A model generated the notes under the pieces. That model ran no database searches. It had not been told where the DNA came from and saw nothing but the letters and a program-made list of their open reading frames with translations. The position numbers and the translations under genes were made by a program. Positions 22,411 to 34,039 of a stretch of DNA of 64,000 bases are shown here, piece by piece; the first letter of the stretch is position 1; each line of letters starts with the position of its first letter. The stretch comes from Capra hircus (taxonomy: Eukaryota > Chordata > Mammalia > Artiodactyla > Bovidae), in assembly GCF_001704415.2 (NCBI RefSeq), contig NC_030808.1, forward strand, positions 84,352,594 to 84,416,593, read 5' to 3'.

Positions 22411-24495
22411 GTATACTTTTTGGTTATTTACCCACCTGATTGTGCAAAAGAATGAACTCCTGGAACGAACATTTACTCCCTACTTTTCACCTCCCCCCTT
22501 AATCCCAGGTAGTGTATAGAACACAAATCTTATTTCTATGATTATCTGTTAATTTTAAGGGAAAAATATAATCCCTGAAATTATATTAGGGATACGTGGA
22601 CTTGTTTTAGAGCTGGAAGGAAACATATTAGTGTTGCTGAGTGACTTGATCAAGATCACAGAGCCATCTCACCTCTTAATGTGCAGACCTAAGATGGGCT
22701 CCAGAGATCATCCAATTCAGCCCCCTCAGTTTTTGGACAAGTTAACCTAACAGGTGCACACAATCCCAATACCTTTCAAGGTAAATGCCTACAATGTCTT
22801 CTCACAATGACCTGGCTCCTCATTGTAGAAATGACTGATGTTTTGTGTGCCTTTGTGTTAACTTAAGGTAGACTCTTAAATATACCCACACCCCACAACT
22901 AAAATGGATAGAATCAAATGCTCAGTAGCTTTTCGGAAACCTCACCATGGAAACAAAGGTTTGGATTCCCTCAGATTGGATTTCGATGCTCTTCCTCTAG
23001 AGCAGATAAATTGAGGCTCCTGCCGGCATAGGTTCTGTCAGATGAGACTTTAAATTTCCAAGTAAAAGATTCTTCTCGGCAGGATATTAGAGTATCCTGG
23101 TAGTGCACCATTAGCAAGGAATACAGCCTGTCCCAATTCTCTGGGTCAAACCTTTGAAAACCTTGACTGACGGAAAATCTCATTCTTGGCCTCCTGGACT
23201 CTTGGAAGCACTAAAGAAATGTAATTTTGTTTTGCAGCTAATAGACACTTAAAAATTGCTTCCAAAGAAAACACGCCTCATTGTTCATTAATGTAGAAAA
23301 ATGGAGATGCAAAAAAAGTCAAAATACATGTTTTGGAGCATAATATAAAAACTTCTCTGTCCTAAATACAGAAACTCTAGAAAGTCAGTTCTTCTGGGAA
23401 GTAGTTTTTGTTTTGTAGAGAGGAGTCCTCGTTTTATAACTTTAGAAAATGTAACAGTTGCTAGGTGGTCAGCTATAGGGAAGGGAGTAGAAAGTAAGGG
23501 GCTTATCCATCCTTATTTCCAAGCTGACACAACATGTTTTAAGTGGATAGTGTTTGGTTTCATTACCTTAACAGCATCTCTCTGTGCTCTGATGCATCGC
23601 TCCAGTGCTTAGTAATTTAGTAACAGGTTGGAAATGGGCTAGGGGGAAAATGAGCTTCTGTTACCATAGGGATATCTATGCAGTTCTTACTTTTGAATTA
23701 GCATAGTAGAAGGTGATATTTTGCCCCAGGGTTCAGGAGAAGAATAAAGTTATATACTATACTTACAAACTTGTTGACTGTATAAGTCCTCTAGAATCAG
23801 CTCTTAAAGTACTAGCTGATCAGAGATTGATAAGTTCTAATCAACTCAACATGAGATGTGATAATTTTACATTTGTGTAAAAGAAAAATATGAATGTTTT
23901 CATGATGAAAATTACCTGTTCATACTTTGAAATTCTGTAAGACTTGGCTTATTTGTGATGCAGACGAGCTGGTTTTCTAATCTTCTGAGGCATTCCATTA
24001 ATTATTATTGTCAATCTAAGGAGCTGAATGAAATTCTAGGCATAAAACAGATCAATTCCAGATTTAATATTGAATGTACTATTTAACTTTTGTTTCATTT
24101 TGCCTGCTTTATATTAATCTTAAACAACATCAGTGATTATGCTTCACTGAATCACTTAAGAAAGGAGTGCCCTTGTTAGTATCTGAAACAGCTACCAGAT
24201 GAGATAGTATATATACCAAATTTATGAAAACCCTTTGTAGATCTTTATAGCAACAATTTCCAAATATCCCTTGGCTTACAAAAGAGCATGATTCAGCCAA
24301 TAAAGTTTACACTGGACACTAGAGTAGTCACTGTGGCCTTTTCGGCCCACGCTATAGTCAGAATGATTTCTGTGACATCATTTAGGTCTTAGAAGTACGT
24401 TCTTTCTTTTGAGATTGTTTGTTTTTGCATGTGTATGCATTGCAGTTTAAGACTAACCTTAGTTAAGATCAACAGTGAATGAAGAATAGTTAGAG
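22411..24495. other. Unique-looking DNA
   Basis: About 2 kb without a recognised repeat, apart from a faint MIR-like GACTTGATCAAGATCACAGAGCC at about 22640. No supported gene; the longest ORF is 70 codons. Confidence 0.4.
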
Positions 24496-24645
24496 GGACT
24501 TCCCTGGCAGTCCAGTGATTAAGACATCTCCATCCAAAGCAGAGGGTGTATGTTTGATCCCTTGTCAGGGAACTAAGATTCCACATGTCTTGTGGCCCAA
24601 AAGCTGAAACATAATCAGAAAGTAATAAAGCAAAACAAAACAGAA
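24496..24645 (+). mobile_element. CHR-type SINE (tRNA-derived)
   Basis: GGGACTTCCCTGGCAGTCCAGTGATTAAGAC (A-box side), TATGTTTGATCCC (B box), TTGTCAGGGAACTAAGATTCCACATG ... TGTGGCCCAAAAGC followed by an A-rich tail. This family is shared by cetaceans, hippopotamus and ruminants, and is distinct from Bov-tA by its body. Confidence 0.9.
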
Positions 24646-25656
24646 TTATTAATAATATTGTAACAAATTCAATAAAGACTTAAAAAAATAATAGAACCCT
24701 CACATAGCAAATTGTTATTTAACATTTTTTTTCTCCAATGTTAATGATTTGCTGGAGTTTATAGGTTAGAATATTTTAATATAAACATTTCCAAGATTTT
24801 CAGGTGTTCTTGATCAGAATTCTGGAAAGTACAATAACATAAAATTCAAGAAAAGCTAATCATTTGACTGCATTTTATCAAATGATAACAAATAACATGG
24901 ATTTTATTTCCTGCAATTCTAGTCAATTTATGTGGGGGAAGTAAGGGATACTAAGCTATATGATAAATAGCTTCAAAGATTAGAGATTAGTTTGCACTAA
25001 CAGGTCTTTCTTTTGGATTCAACTGTTTTATGAAAGGGCTAGTTATGTTTTAGTGTAAATTTCATTAATCAGCTCAGTCAAACTGAGTATTTTAAATGGA
25101 GAGGAGAGGAAGTGAAGATTTTGACTACATGGAAGTTAGGTAAAGAGAGTGAATGGTAAGAACAATGACAGTGAAATCTGGGCCACAAGGGATCAGATTC
25201 CTGTCCCCCGCCCAGATTTCTCTATTCCTGGCTTCTCCCCAGTTCATCTCTCTTTTCATTGATCACACGAATTTTCAGACTATCCTGTTCAGAAGACCTC
25301 TACAACCTTTTTCTTGGAAGGCAAAGTCTTCTAAATATCAGAGAGTTTACTCTTGGGCATGAAATGCTCTTCTCAGGAAATAAAGGACAAAAGAAATTCA
25401 TCTTTCCCATTTTATTTTCAAAGAGCTGTGGTAAGAGTCAGTAGTAGAGCATGGCAAGTAACAGGGCCACTTAGAAGACAATTTATGAACTCCCAATCTG
25501 TTTTTACATATATGCAAATAATCTAATTGCTCAGTCTCTTGTGCATGAGTTTGTAGGTCCTTTTGCCTGGAGTTGGTTCACTCAGTCTAATGAAAGTGTT
25601 CAAGATGGAGCCGCGTGGTCACTTGGTGGAGATTTTGGAGAGAGGGTGTAAGTACC
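24646..25656. other. Unique-looking DNA
   Basis: About 1 kb of AT-rich sequence without a recognised element. Confidence 0.4.
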
Positions 25657-26097
25657 AGTTGTTGTTGTTGCTGTTCAGTGGCCCAGTTATGTCTGACTCT
25701 TCATGTCAGGCCTCCTTGTCCCTCACCATCTCCCAAAGTTTGCTCAAGTTCATGTCCATTGCATTAGTGATGTTATCCAGCCATCTCATCCTCTGATGCC
25801 CTTTTCTCCTTCTGCCTTCAATCTTTCCCAGCATCAGGGTCTTTTCCAATGAGTTGGCTGTTCACATCAGGTGACCAAAATATTGGAGCTTCAGCTTCAG
25901 CAACAGTCCTCCAATGAGTGAATATTCAGGGTTGATTTCCTTGAGGACTGACTGGTTGGATCTCCTTGCTGTCAAAGGGACTCTCAAGAGTCTTCTCCAA
26001 GCGCCACAGTTCAAAAGCATCAGTTCTTCAGTGCTCTGCATTCTTTACTGTCCAGGTCTCACAACCAAACATGACTACTGAAAATACTACTGGCTGA
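25657..26097 (-). mobile_element. BovB 3' fragment with GTTGTTGTT-type tail
   Basis: Begins GTTGTTGTTGCTGTTCAGTGG (reverse of an AAC-rich 3' tail) and continues through the reverse of the C-terminal RT region to GTCTCACAACCAAACATGACTACTG. Diverged and frameshifted. Confidence 0.92.
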
Positions 26098-27468
26098 GTT
26101 AAATTACCTTCAATGGCTGTGCCAATCTGAGGTCCTAGGAAAGGGGTGGCAAATAAGGTCAGCAAAGTACATTTTTAATCAATTAATAATGTCTACACAA
26201 TGCCCTTGACTGGAAAGAATTCTGAAGCCATGTCCAAGTTCTTCAGGAGAAATGTTTGTGATCTATAAATTAGTGTCTACCTTTCTACAAAGGAGTGTTA
26301 ACCATTTATGACTGTGTTTTCCATCTCTGTCCCAAAAAATTTAATGAGAGGTGATTCTGACCTGCATTTCCCTGTGAAACTGTTTCCATAGTTTTCTGTT
26401 CATGTTCACTGATTAAATCTCAAAAACATCAAGCTATTTTGCATGACAAGCTGTTAGTCTGAAGGAGAGAAGAACAAGAGAGCATGGTTCAGCATAAGGC
26501 ACAGTCTTAGAAAATAGCTAAGTTATATTTGTCATCAGCATCTCTTAACTAAAAGGCAATGCTTTAAAAATGTAGACATTTAGATCAGTATGAGATAATT
26601 TGCTGCTACAGCTATAATTAAAAGTGACAAAAAGAGCTGATATGTGATCTTGCAAGGCAAAGCAATAATAGACAAAAATGTACAACCTTCACTTAAAACA
26701 TGACCTGTTGAGGGTAGCATAGGTTTTAAGCAGGACTGATAATAAATCAGTCTCGAGAAATTATGGCCAAGGTTCATGTCTTAGATGAGTCAACCACAGG
26801 ACTCCCCCATCAAGATACATAAGGTGGGATATTGGATGTATCTGATTTATATGAACTGCTGTTCACCTGTGTCTGTGAAAGCTGTCGAAAGGGATGTTAC
26901 CTTTAATCTAAAAGTACTCAACTGCTGGCATTTTGGCATTGTCCCTACTAAGAAATGAAGATGTGAGATTTAAGGTATTTCTGAGGAATTTTAAATAATT
27001 GCTAGAATCAATTTGAGTTCTGTAAAAACCTGTACATTTCATGGCAGTGAAAACAAAGGGCTATTCACATGGATGATCCCTTGCCAAATTGGGCATGTGA
27101 AAGCTTATGTGAATTTGCTTATATACCTTAATACGGTGACTTTATGCCTTAAGAATATAACTCCTTCAAATGCCTTAAATTTCAAGAGGGTTTTACTACT
27201 TATGTTTTCTTTTAAGAACGTGATGCATTTGGAACAGTATTGGTGGGCAAATGATTCCTTAAGAATTACTCTTGTCTCCACAGAGGAATTAAAATGTAAG
27301 GTTTATAAATTGTATATGCTAATATGTCAACAAAGCAAGGAAGCAAAAAGATCATTGCAGGTTTTTTCTCCCAAGTTGAGGGATGGGAGAGCAAATACAT
27401 TTCTCTAAATAGAATGGGCACATCAATTCAATCTGAATAATCTTAGAGGAGGTGATTTAAACATGAGT
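26098..27468. other. Unique-looking DNA; longest non-repeat ORF lies here
   Basis: No repeat recognised. An open frame at 27013-27408 (131 codons) has TTG, not ATG, at its first codon; the first ATG is about 20 codons in. There is no domain or recognisable protein, so I do not call a gene. Confidence 0.4.
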
Positions 27469-27478
27469 AGGAAGAACT

Positions 27479-28009
27479 CGGAAGAAAAGCTATGACCAAC
27501 CTAGATAGCATATTCAAAAGCAGAGACATTACTTTGCCAACAAAGGTCCATCTAGTCAAAGCTATGGTTTTTCCAGTGGTCATGTATGGATGTGAGAGTT
27601 GGACTGTGAAGAAAGCTGAGTGCTGATGAATTGATGCTTTTGACTTGTGGTGTTGGAGAAGACTCTTGAGAGTCCCTTGGACTGCAAGGAGAGCCAACCA
27701 GTCCATTCTGAAGGAGATCAGCCCTGGGATTTCTTTGGAAGGACTGATGCTGAAGCTGAAACTCCAGTACTTTGGCCACCTCATGTGAAGAGTTGACTCA
27801 CTGGAAAGGACTCTGATGCTTGGAGGGATTAGGGGCAGGAGAAGAAGGGGACGACAGAGGATGAGATGGCTGGATGGCATCACTGACTCGATAGAAGTGA
27901 GTCTGAGTGAACTCTGGGAGTTGATGATGGACAGGGAGGCCTGGCGTGTTACTATTCATGGGGTCTGAAAGAGTCAGACACGACTGAGCGACTGAACTGA
28001 ACTGAACTG
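27479..28009 (+). mobile_element. BovB 3' end with 10-bp target-site duplication
   Basis: Starts GGAAGAAAAGCTATGACCAACCTAGATAGC and ends ACTGAACTGAACTG. AGGAAGAACT is present at 27469-27478 and 28010-28019. The sequence is close to the younger-looking copies at 42671 and 55755, but the frame has a TGA near 27625 and TGA/AAG changes later. Confidence 0.95.
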
Positions 28010-28518
28010 AGGAAGAACTTGATTTTAGAGTGAGTTGAAGTCAACCAAGTTCTCCAAGCATCAAGCATCCAAGGACCATGTTGTGGATAAAGTGAGTTGA
28101 AGGCATTTCCCATTACATCATCCAATGTGCTTCCCACATGGAACACATTCTTCCCAGACTCTTGCAATGCGCAGTATTTGCCTTTTCAAATAAACTACAT
28201 ACTTTCTTTTGTCAAACAATGGTTTCATATTCCCCTTATTGCATTGACTGCCAGGAATATTAGGATTATATTTAGTACTCAATTTCAGAAACATTGTCAT
28301 TCTAACTTTTTGGCATAATGATTTTTTTCCTAGATGATTTCTGCTCTGCTTTAAAAATTGCTACCTTGTAAGTGCTGCAAAATGTGTTACCTGAAACTCT
28401 TTGTGAGAATATGAAGGGTCTCATTTCTATATAAAGTAAAATATGTAAGCATTGTTAAAATAATTTCTTATGTGTTTTGACCTTAAGATCTCAAGATAAA
28501 TATAGAAATTTGGGCCAT

Positions 28519-28672
28519 TAGGGTCTATATAGGAAAAGAAACTAAAAAAGAGTGGATATACGTATATGTATAGTAAAAGATTCATTTTGCTCTACACCTG
28601 AAACTAACACAACATGCTCTTTGTGTGTATCTGTTTAATAATCAACAATATCCCAATAAAATTATTTTTAAG
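28519..28672 (+). mobile_element. L1 3' end containing a foreign insert
   Basis: TAGGAAAAGAAACTAAAAAAGAGTGGATATACG, TTTTGCTCTACACCTGAAACTAACACAACAT then, after the insert at about 28615-28635, AATCAACAATATCCCAATAAAATT. The expected join in this L1 family is ACAACATTGTAAATCAAC; about 20 bases replace it. Confidence 0.85.
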
Positions 28673-29071
28673 AAAGCAATTTGGACCACTAGGATTGTGC
28701 AAATAATTGAAAAACCAAAGTCAAATGGGGCAGGGTTGTTGGGTTAATATATAAGTTTATGAAAAAAGCCAAGTGCATCATTATTCTGTATGTACACAGA
28801 ACACCACCTGCATCTCCTGTCTTTCACATGAAATTGTCATCCCTCTGCTGTAGGACTCATGCCTTGCTGATGTCTCCTGTATGAATGTAGCATCTTTGAA
28901 GATTTTGCTCAAACACTGATCCTTCTCTGAAACTGTATGCTTGCCTCTCCTTATAGATGTATTTCAATTCCTGCTACATTAATATTTTTCACAAGTATTT
29001 CTTTATCATTGTCACATGGTGGTTATTTACCTGTATTCATGTTGTTTTTCCACCTGTCTCCTACATCATCA
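28673..29071. other. Unassigned DNA
   Basis: No repeat named. The CT-rich part at 28800-29030 could be an L2 remnant, but I cannot support it. Confidence 0.3.
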
Positions 29072-29225
29072 CTTCTTAATCTTGGCTATGCACTGGAATC
29101 ATCAGGGGGGTGAATCCCACCTGCAAAGATTCTGATTTGATTGGTATGAGGTTCAGCCTGGCATCAAGATTTTTGAAATCTTCCCAGGTGGTTCTACCTG
29201 CAGTCACAATTGAAGAGGTTAAACC
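29072..29225 (+). mobile_element. MER5A-type hAT element
   Basis: CTTCTTAATCTTGGCTATGCACTGGAATCATCAGG, AGATTCTGATTTGATTGG, TTTGAAATCTTCCCAGGTGGTTC match MER5A with moderate divergence. An L2/MIR-type 3' end (ATGCCAGGAACTTAGTGGG) follows at about 29270-29310. Confidence 0.68.
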
Positions 29226-29529
29226 ATTATCATTAGAATGTTGAGATATTCTTTATCTTTCGCTGCTTTGAGAACAATGCCAGGAACTTAGTGGGTATTT
29301 AAAAATGTCTGGCATGGAAGCTATTGGGAAATCTTTCCTTCTGTCAATCTGATCATCTTTAGGGAAGCATGATTATTTTAGTCTCATTCATTTCTTTCTT
29401 TATACAGCACACACACATTAAGCAGCTTTGATTTAAAAAAAAAGTTTTGTGGAGGTCTGCCTTCTAAGGAGAGCTGCATATAACAGTGTAAGTGATTCAC
29501 TTCTTGTTCACCCACTACTGCTATAATTT

Positions 29530-29715
29530 ACTGTGTGCCTACTGTGTGCTTGCACAGTTCAGATGCTTTATATATGTTAGGACATTAAATTGCTCACCAC
29601 ATAATCCTGTTTCTATTTTACAATGAACAGAACTGGAGAACAAGACTAAGGCCACAGCTCTGAGGCTGTGATTCACACCCAGGTGTGCCTAATTCAAATC
29701 CAATGCTCTTTGCGC
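29530..29715 (-). repeat. MIR SINE
   Basis: TGTGTGCCTACTGTGTGCTTGCACAG, TTTATATATGTTAGGACATTAAATTGC, TTTACAATGAACAGAACTGGAG and CACACCCAGGTGTGCC fit the reverse of MIR. Confidence 0.62.
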
Positions 29716-29916
29716 ACACCAGGCTACTGCTAAAAGGCCTTTGGTTTCTGTTGATGCTCCTTGTGTGTATCTGTTTAATATGGATAATGATGAAAAAAAA
29801 AGCTTAATTCTAGACTTGTCTTTTCAGGCTGTCTTTCCAGTGGTTTGAAGACATAGAGACCATCATGTGTCATTCACTGGGATTTGTTTACTAATCATAC
29901 AGATGTTCTGTTTGAT

Positions 29917-30340
29917 TGCTGCTGTTGCTGCTGCTAAGTTGCTTCAGTCGTGTCCAACTCTGTGCGACCCCAGAGACGGCAGCCCACCAGGCTCCCCCAT
30001 CCCTGGGATTCTCCAGGCAAGAACACTGGAGTGGGTTGCCATTTCCTTCTCCAATGCACCAAAGTGAAAAGTGAAAGTGAAGTCGCTCAGTTATGTCCGA
30101 CTCGTAGCGACCCCATGGATGGCAGCCCACCACGCTCCTCCATCCCTGGGATTCTCCAGGCAAGAGCACTGGAGTGGGTTGCCATTTCCTTCTCCAATGC
30201 ATGAAAGTGAAAAGCGAAAGTGAAGTTGCTCAGTCATGTCTGACTCTTAGCGACCCATGAACTGCAGCCTACCAGTCTCCTCCGTCCACAGGATCCTCCA
30301 GGCAAGAGTACTGGAGTGGATTGCCATTGCCTTCTCCGAT
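29917..30340 (-). mobile_element. BovA trimer SINE
   Basis: Three BovA monomers in tandem: about 29930-30050, 30085-30193 and 30225-30336. They are joined by two TTCACTTTCGC-type linkers (read reverse as GTGAAAAGTGAAAGTGAAG and GTGAAAAGCGAAAGTGAAG). The period is 143 bp (CCAATGC at 30051 and 30194). The 3' AGC tail is read as TGCTGTTGCTGCTGC at the left. Standard BovA2 has two monomers. Confidence 0.95.
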
Positions 30341-30446
30341 AAAAGGAAGACTACCACTCTTTCCAATTTTTTAATAAATGGGAAGTCCAAGACTTTTAGT
30401 TTCCACAGAAGCTAATTATTCAAAGGGGCCTACACAATGTTTCCTG

Positions 30447-30568
30447 GGGAAGGAAATGGCAACCCACTCCAGTATTCTTGCCTGGAGAATCCCATGGACA
30501 GAGGAGCCTAGCAGGCTACAGTCCATGGGGTTGCAAGAGTTGGACACAACTGAGCCACTAAAGAGAGA
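30447..30568 (+). mobile_element. BovA monomer
   Basis: GGAAGGAAATGGCAACCCACTCC ... GTTGCAAGAGTTGGACACAACTGAGCCACTAAAG. The tRNA head is absent. It lies 107 bp from the trimer in the opposite orientation. Confidence 0.92.
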
Positions 30569-30812
30569 TACAATTTTTGGTAGAGACAGAGTTAGACTGA
30601 ACTAAGGAAGTTAGAATGGGAAGTGCATCCTCAAGCTCGGTCCTTATAAAGCAGAGGCCAAAAAAGGATCTTGAAAGCCTGAAGCAGATCTTGAAAGTCT
30701 GAAGGACTAGCTCTGTTGGAGAACCAAACAGGGTTTCACTCTGTAGAGTGATTTAATTATATTTTAGGAAGTTTACACATGTGATGGTGAAGACAGGGAT
30801 TAGATCCTACAG

Positions 30813-30958
30813 CAGTGGTCTCAAAGTGTTTCCTGTACCAGCACCTGGAGATTAAAAATGCAAATTCCCCTGCCCAGACTTCCAGCCTGAGGAAGTAGCC
30901 CAGGAACCAGCTTTCCCAGTCAGTTCTGTTTCACAGTCAAGCTTGAGAAGCAGTAGTC
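30813..30958 (+). mobile_element. MER5A-type hAT element
   Basis: CAGTGGTCTCAAAGTGTTTCCTGTACCAGC, GATTAAAAATGCAAATTCCCCTGCCC and AAGCTTGAGAAGCAGT span the element, with the middle altered. Confidence 0.75.
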
Positions 30959-31014
30959 TGGAGGCTGGATGACTAGATTTGACATATTTCAAGTTCAGGT
31001 ACTGTATCTAAATT

Positions 31015-31072
31015 ACTCTGCACCAGGCATGGAGCAGGTACTTGATGCATATTTGCTGAATAAATTGATAGA
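31015..31072 (+). repeat. L2/MIR 3' end
   Basis: CTCTGCACCAGGCATGGAGCAGGTACTTGATGCATATTTGCTGAATAAA fits the L2/MIR 3' end consensus. Confidence 0.55.
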
Positions 31073-31699
31073 GGTGATGAAAGCCCTGCCTAATAAAGAA
31101 ACAAAATGTAATATAGGAACCAAGAAAGATTTTAGCTCCACTAGCAATTCAGTCAAGAGCAGAATCAACTCTTAATGAATGCGATTATATAAATAATTAA
31201 TGAAAATTTCCTTTATTTGATAGTTTTCTTCCTTTTTTTCTTTGTATTTGCTCACTATAAACTCAAAAATGTATTGCACTTTTTAAAGAGGAAGCACAAT
31301 AAATAAAGGGGGGAGAGTTCGATAACTTACACCTGCTTCTGGAAGTCCCTCTTCTACTTACTTGTAAGAGAACCAAGTGACCAAGGAGATGGTAATAGCA
31401 TGCCAGAAAATGATGATCCAAGATCTGGGGCCATCAGAAAATATGACATTGCTAACTAGGCAGGCAGTCCAGGTTGGAGAAAGATGGGATGGTGAGGACC
31501 AGAAGGAGGGGCCAAGTATTCTAAAAGCTGCATTGGCATTGTTTTTGAGGAAATTCCAAACTTGCAGCAGAAAGACCAGTAACTCAATCATTAATGTCTT
31601 TGAATGCTAAAGGGAAATGTTCAGTGAAAAAGTGGAATGAAAAATGTCAGTGAAAGAGAGGTGTACCCAAGTATCTACACTCTGCCAATCATTCTGCTG
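31073..31699. other. Unique-looking DNA
   Basis: Overlapping 77-codon ORFs lie on both strands at 31358-31610. Mirror-image ORFs of equal length without domain content are not evidence of a gene. Confidence 0.4.
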
Positions 31700-31870
31700 A
31701 AACTCGGGAAGCATATCTTATTTAATCCTCACCACTTCACCATGTATTAATATATCCATTTTATAAGAGGGAACCAGAGGGAGTAATTTGCCCAAGATTG
31801 CACAGCCACAAAGTAGTAACACTGGAATACAAATTTAGGCATTCTTACTCTGAAGCCTGCATTTAATCTC
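31700..31870 (-). repeat. MIR SINE
   Basis: ATATCTTATTTAATCCTCACCACTTC, CCATTTTATAAGAGGGAACCAGAGGGAGTAATTTGCCCAAGATTGCACAGCCACAAAGTAGTAACACTGG is a clear reverse MIR. Confidence 0.82.
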
Positions 31871-34039
31871 CTGTTATTAAATACAAGGCATGAGGTTGTT
31901 ACACTTTCTGTTCTTTGGAACTTTATAGAGTATATATTCATTTACATAAACATTATTGAGTTTATAACTGTATATTGTGGATAAACTAATAGTTTAGCTA
32001 AAATATTTTGGACTTGAGTTTTGAGGTTTTGGTCAGAAATGCAATCTCTCCTGTTACAGAATGTTGCCTGGGAAAATCAGATGCGAACTGCCACATTCTA
32101 GCTCAAATTCTTTATAAGGAATGTAACTTTGCATCTCTTTGATCTTTCTGCCCTTTTTAAAAAAAGTATCAAATGCTTTTAATTATATTTTCATAGTCTT
32201 AAGTAGTAACTGTTTTTTTTTAATGTCATTGCTTTTTCTATAAAAGCAATACATTCCTCCTTATATTTGATGTGTGTTTCAAGTTCTGATGTGTCTTAAG
32301 TTACACTAGCAATGTCTAACTATACTTCTGTAAAGAATGAGGTCACAGAATTGTTACATTCCTCCATCCTCTTTCTACATGAATGTTACTTGTGGTCGGC
32401 CCACTTGGCAACTCCATCAAATAAGGGTTGGATGCAAGAGAGTTTACTTGGACTGGACCTTGGTTGGTTTGAGTCTTAGGCCCTTAAAAATTGCTTTAAT
32501 TTCTTCATCTGAAAAATGGATATCATAATAATTGCTTTGAATTACCTTTTTTGGGGAGTGGTGGTGGGAAGAAATGATTGAATTGGTTAATATGTTGAAT
32601 CATTATAGTTCCTTAAAGGAAACATGTGATGTAAGTTAAATATATGTTCTACATGTTTTATTCTATGAACAGGCCTTGTGAGTGGCTAAAAATCTAGAAG
32701 CCTCTTGGGTTAATTTATATATATATTAAAAAAAAACAACGGTAAAGAATAAGAAACAATTCCCATTTTAAACTGTTTTTTATATCGTAATTACTAGTTC
32801 ACCATTATCTTAGGGGTTTTCCCTCATCCCTCACCGCACTTTCAACAGCTGTTCATTCTTGTGGGAGCTGTCTGCACAGCTCCTGGGGCCTTGGCAAGTA
32901 CTCAGTTGATTTGAGGTTGCACAGGAAGAAGCGGTAGACTATCGAGCAATGCCAAAACACTAATGGGGTATTCTTGCTTTTGTTTTCTCAAGTGCTAGGA
33001 ATCTATGTCATGATGAACAAGAGATGGTAAAACTAGGGCTGGAATTCAGCCAATATACACTGATATAGTGAGGCAATGAAATCTTTCTCCTTTGGTTGAT
33101 AGTTACTCCCATTACTTCCAACCTACCTTCACCCACTGCCCCAACTTCCTTAATGTCAAGACTCCTTGAATTTCCTGCATCCAGCAACCTCAGGGGTTAA
33201 TACTTGCCTTAGCAAGGGGCTTCCAGGACCCTGCTCTGGGGACTGTACTGATTGACTGTACCCAGGACTCATATGTGTTAAATATTTTGAATATCTCACT
33301 CTGTAACCACATGTAAAACTCAAAAGATCAACCATTCTAGACACACTGAAACTCTACAAATTACTTTCATCATCACTGATGTGTGAAAATCTTTTTGGAT
33401 ATTAATTTCTACAATTTACACTTCTATTACTGCTTTAGGAACTTAAAACCAGTGTTGGATGAGAGGAGACAGAGAGAGAAGAAAGCCATTGGGAAACAAG
33501 TCGAAGGCCCACTGGAGATGTGTTTGGCCATATTCAATTTTTATTGAACATCTTGAAGTATTTAAAATAAAATGATGTCCTATGGAACCCAGATGCATAT
33601 CTCCAGGTGCTTTCCTCTTAATATTTAAACCATTTTATGGAAGATTTAATCCACATGTTAAATCACTGACTTCAAAAGGTATTCCTTAAGGCTGATCTAA
33701 ATGATGAAAAACGGGTCTAAAGATCTTGTTCAAAGATGTCATTTATGGCCTAGAGGTCAGAGACTCAGGAAAGAGAGAGAAACTTGGGGGAGTTTCATGA
33801 AGTTATTTAAGTATGTGCAATGTTCTAGAGCACAAGGGAACTCTTGAATTTTCATAATCATAGAATCTTTCTTCATTTCCAAGAGAACATGTTTTTGAGG
33901 CAGCGTATAATATAGCTATTTGTTTTCTTGAACACTTCTCAGGGAAGAAGAAGAAGTTGGGAAAATGAGCCCATTGTTTTTCAAAATTAGTGACAAACTT
34001 CAAAATAATTCCAAACAAACCTCAAATAAAACATTTTCC
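31871..34039. other. Unique-looking DNA, no gene
   Basis: About 2.2 kb, largely AT-rich. A weak plus-strand MIR core (TTTAATTTCTTCATCTGAAAAATGGATATC) lies at 32490-32530. I recognise nothing else. Confidence 0.4.

Noticed and set aside
27013..27408. 131-codon open frame outside recognised repeats
   Set aside because: The first codon is TTG, there is no domain or recognisable similarity, no splice context, and the composition is that of the AT-rich surroundings.
30051..30224. Repeated GTGAAAAGTGAAAGTG blocks as a possible CRISPR-like or enhancer array
   Set aside because: They are the known linker between BovA monomers; the organism is a mammal and there are no unique spacers of constant length.
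31358..31610. Mirror ORFs of 77 codons on both strands
   Set aside because: Equal-length overlapping ORFs on opposite strands arise from a shared stop-free interval, and neither has a recognisable product.
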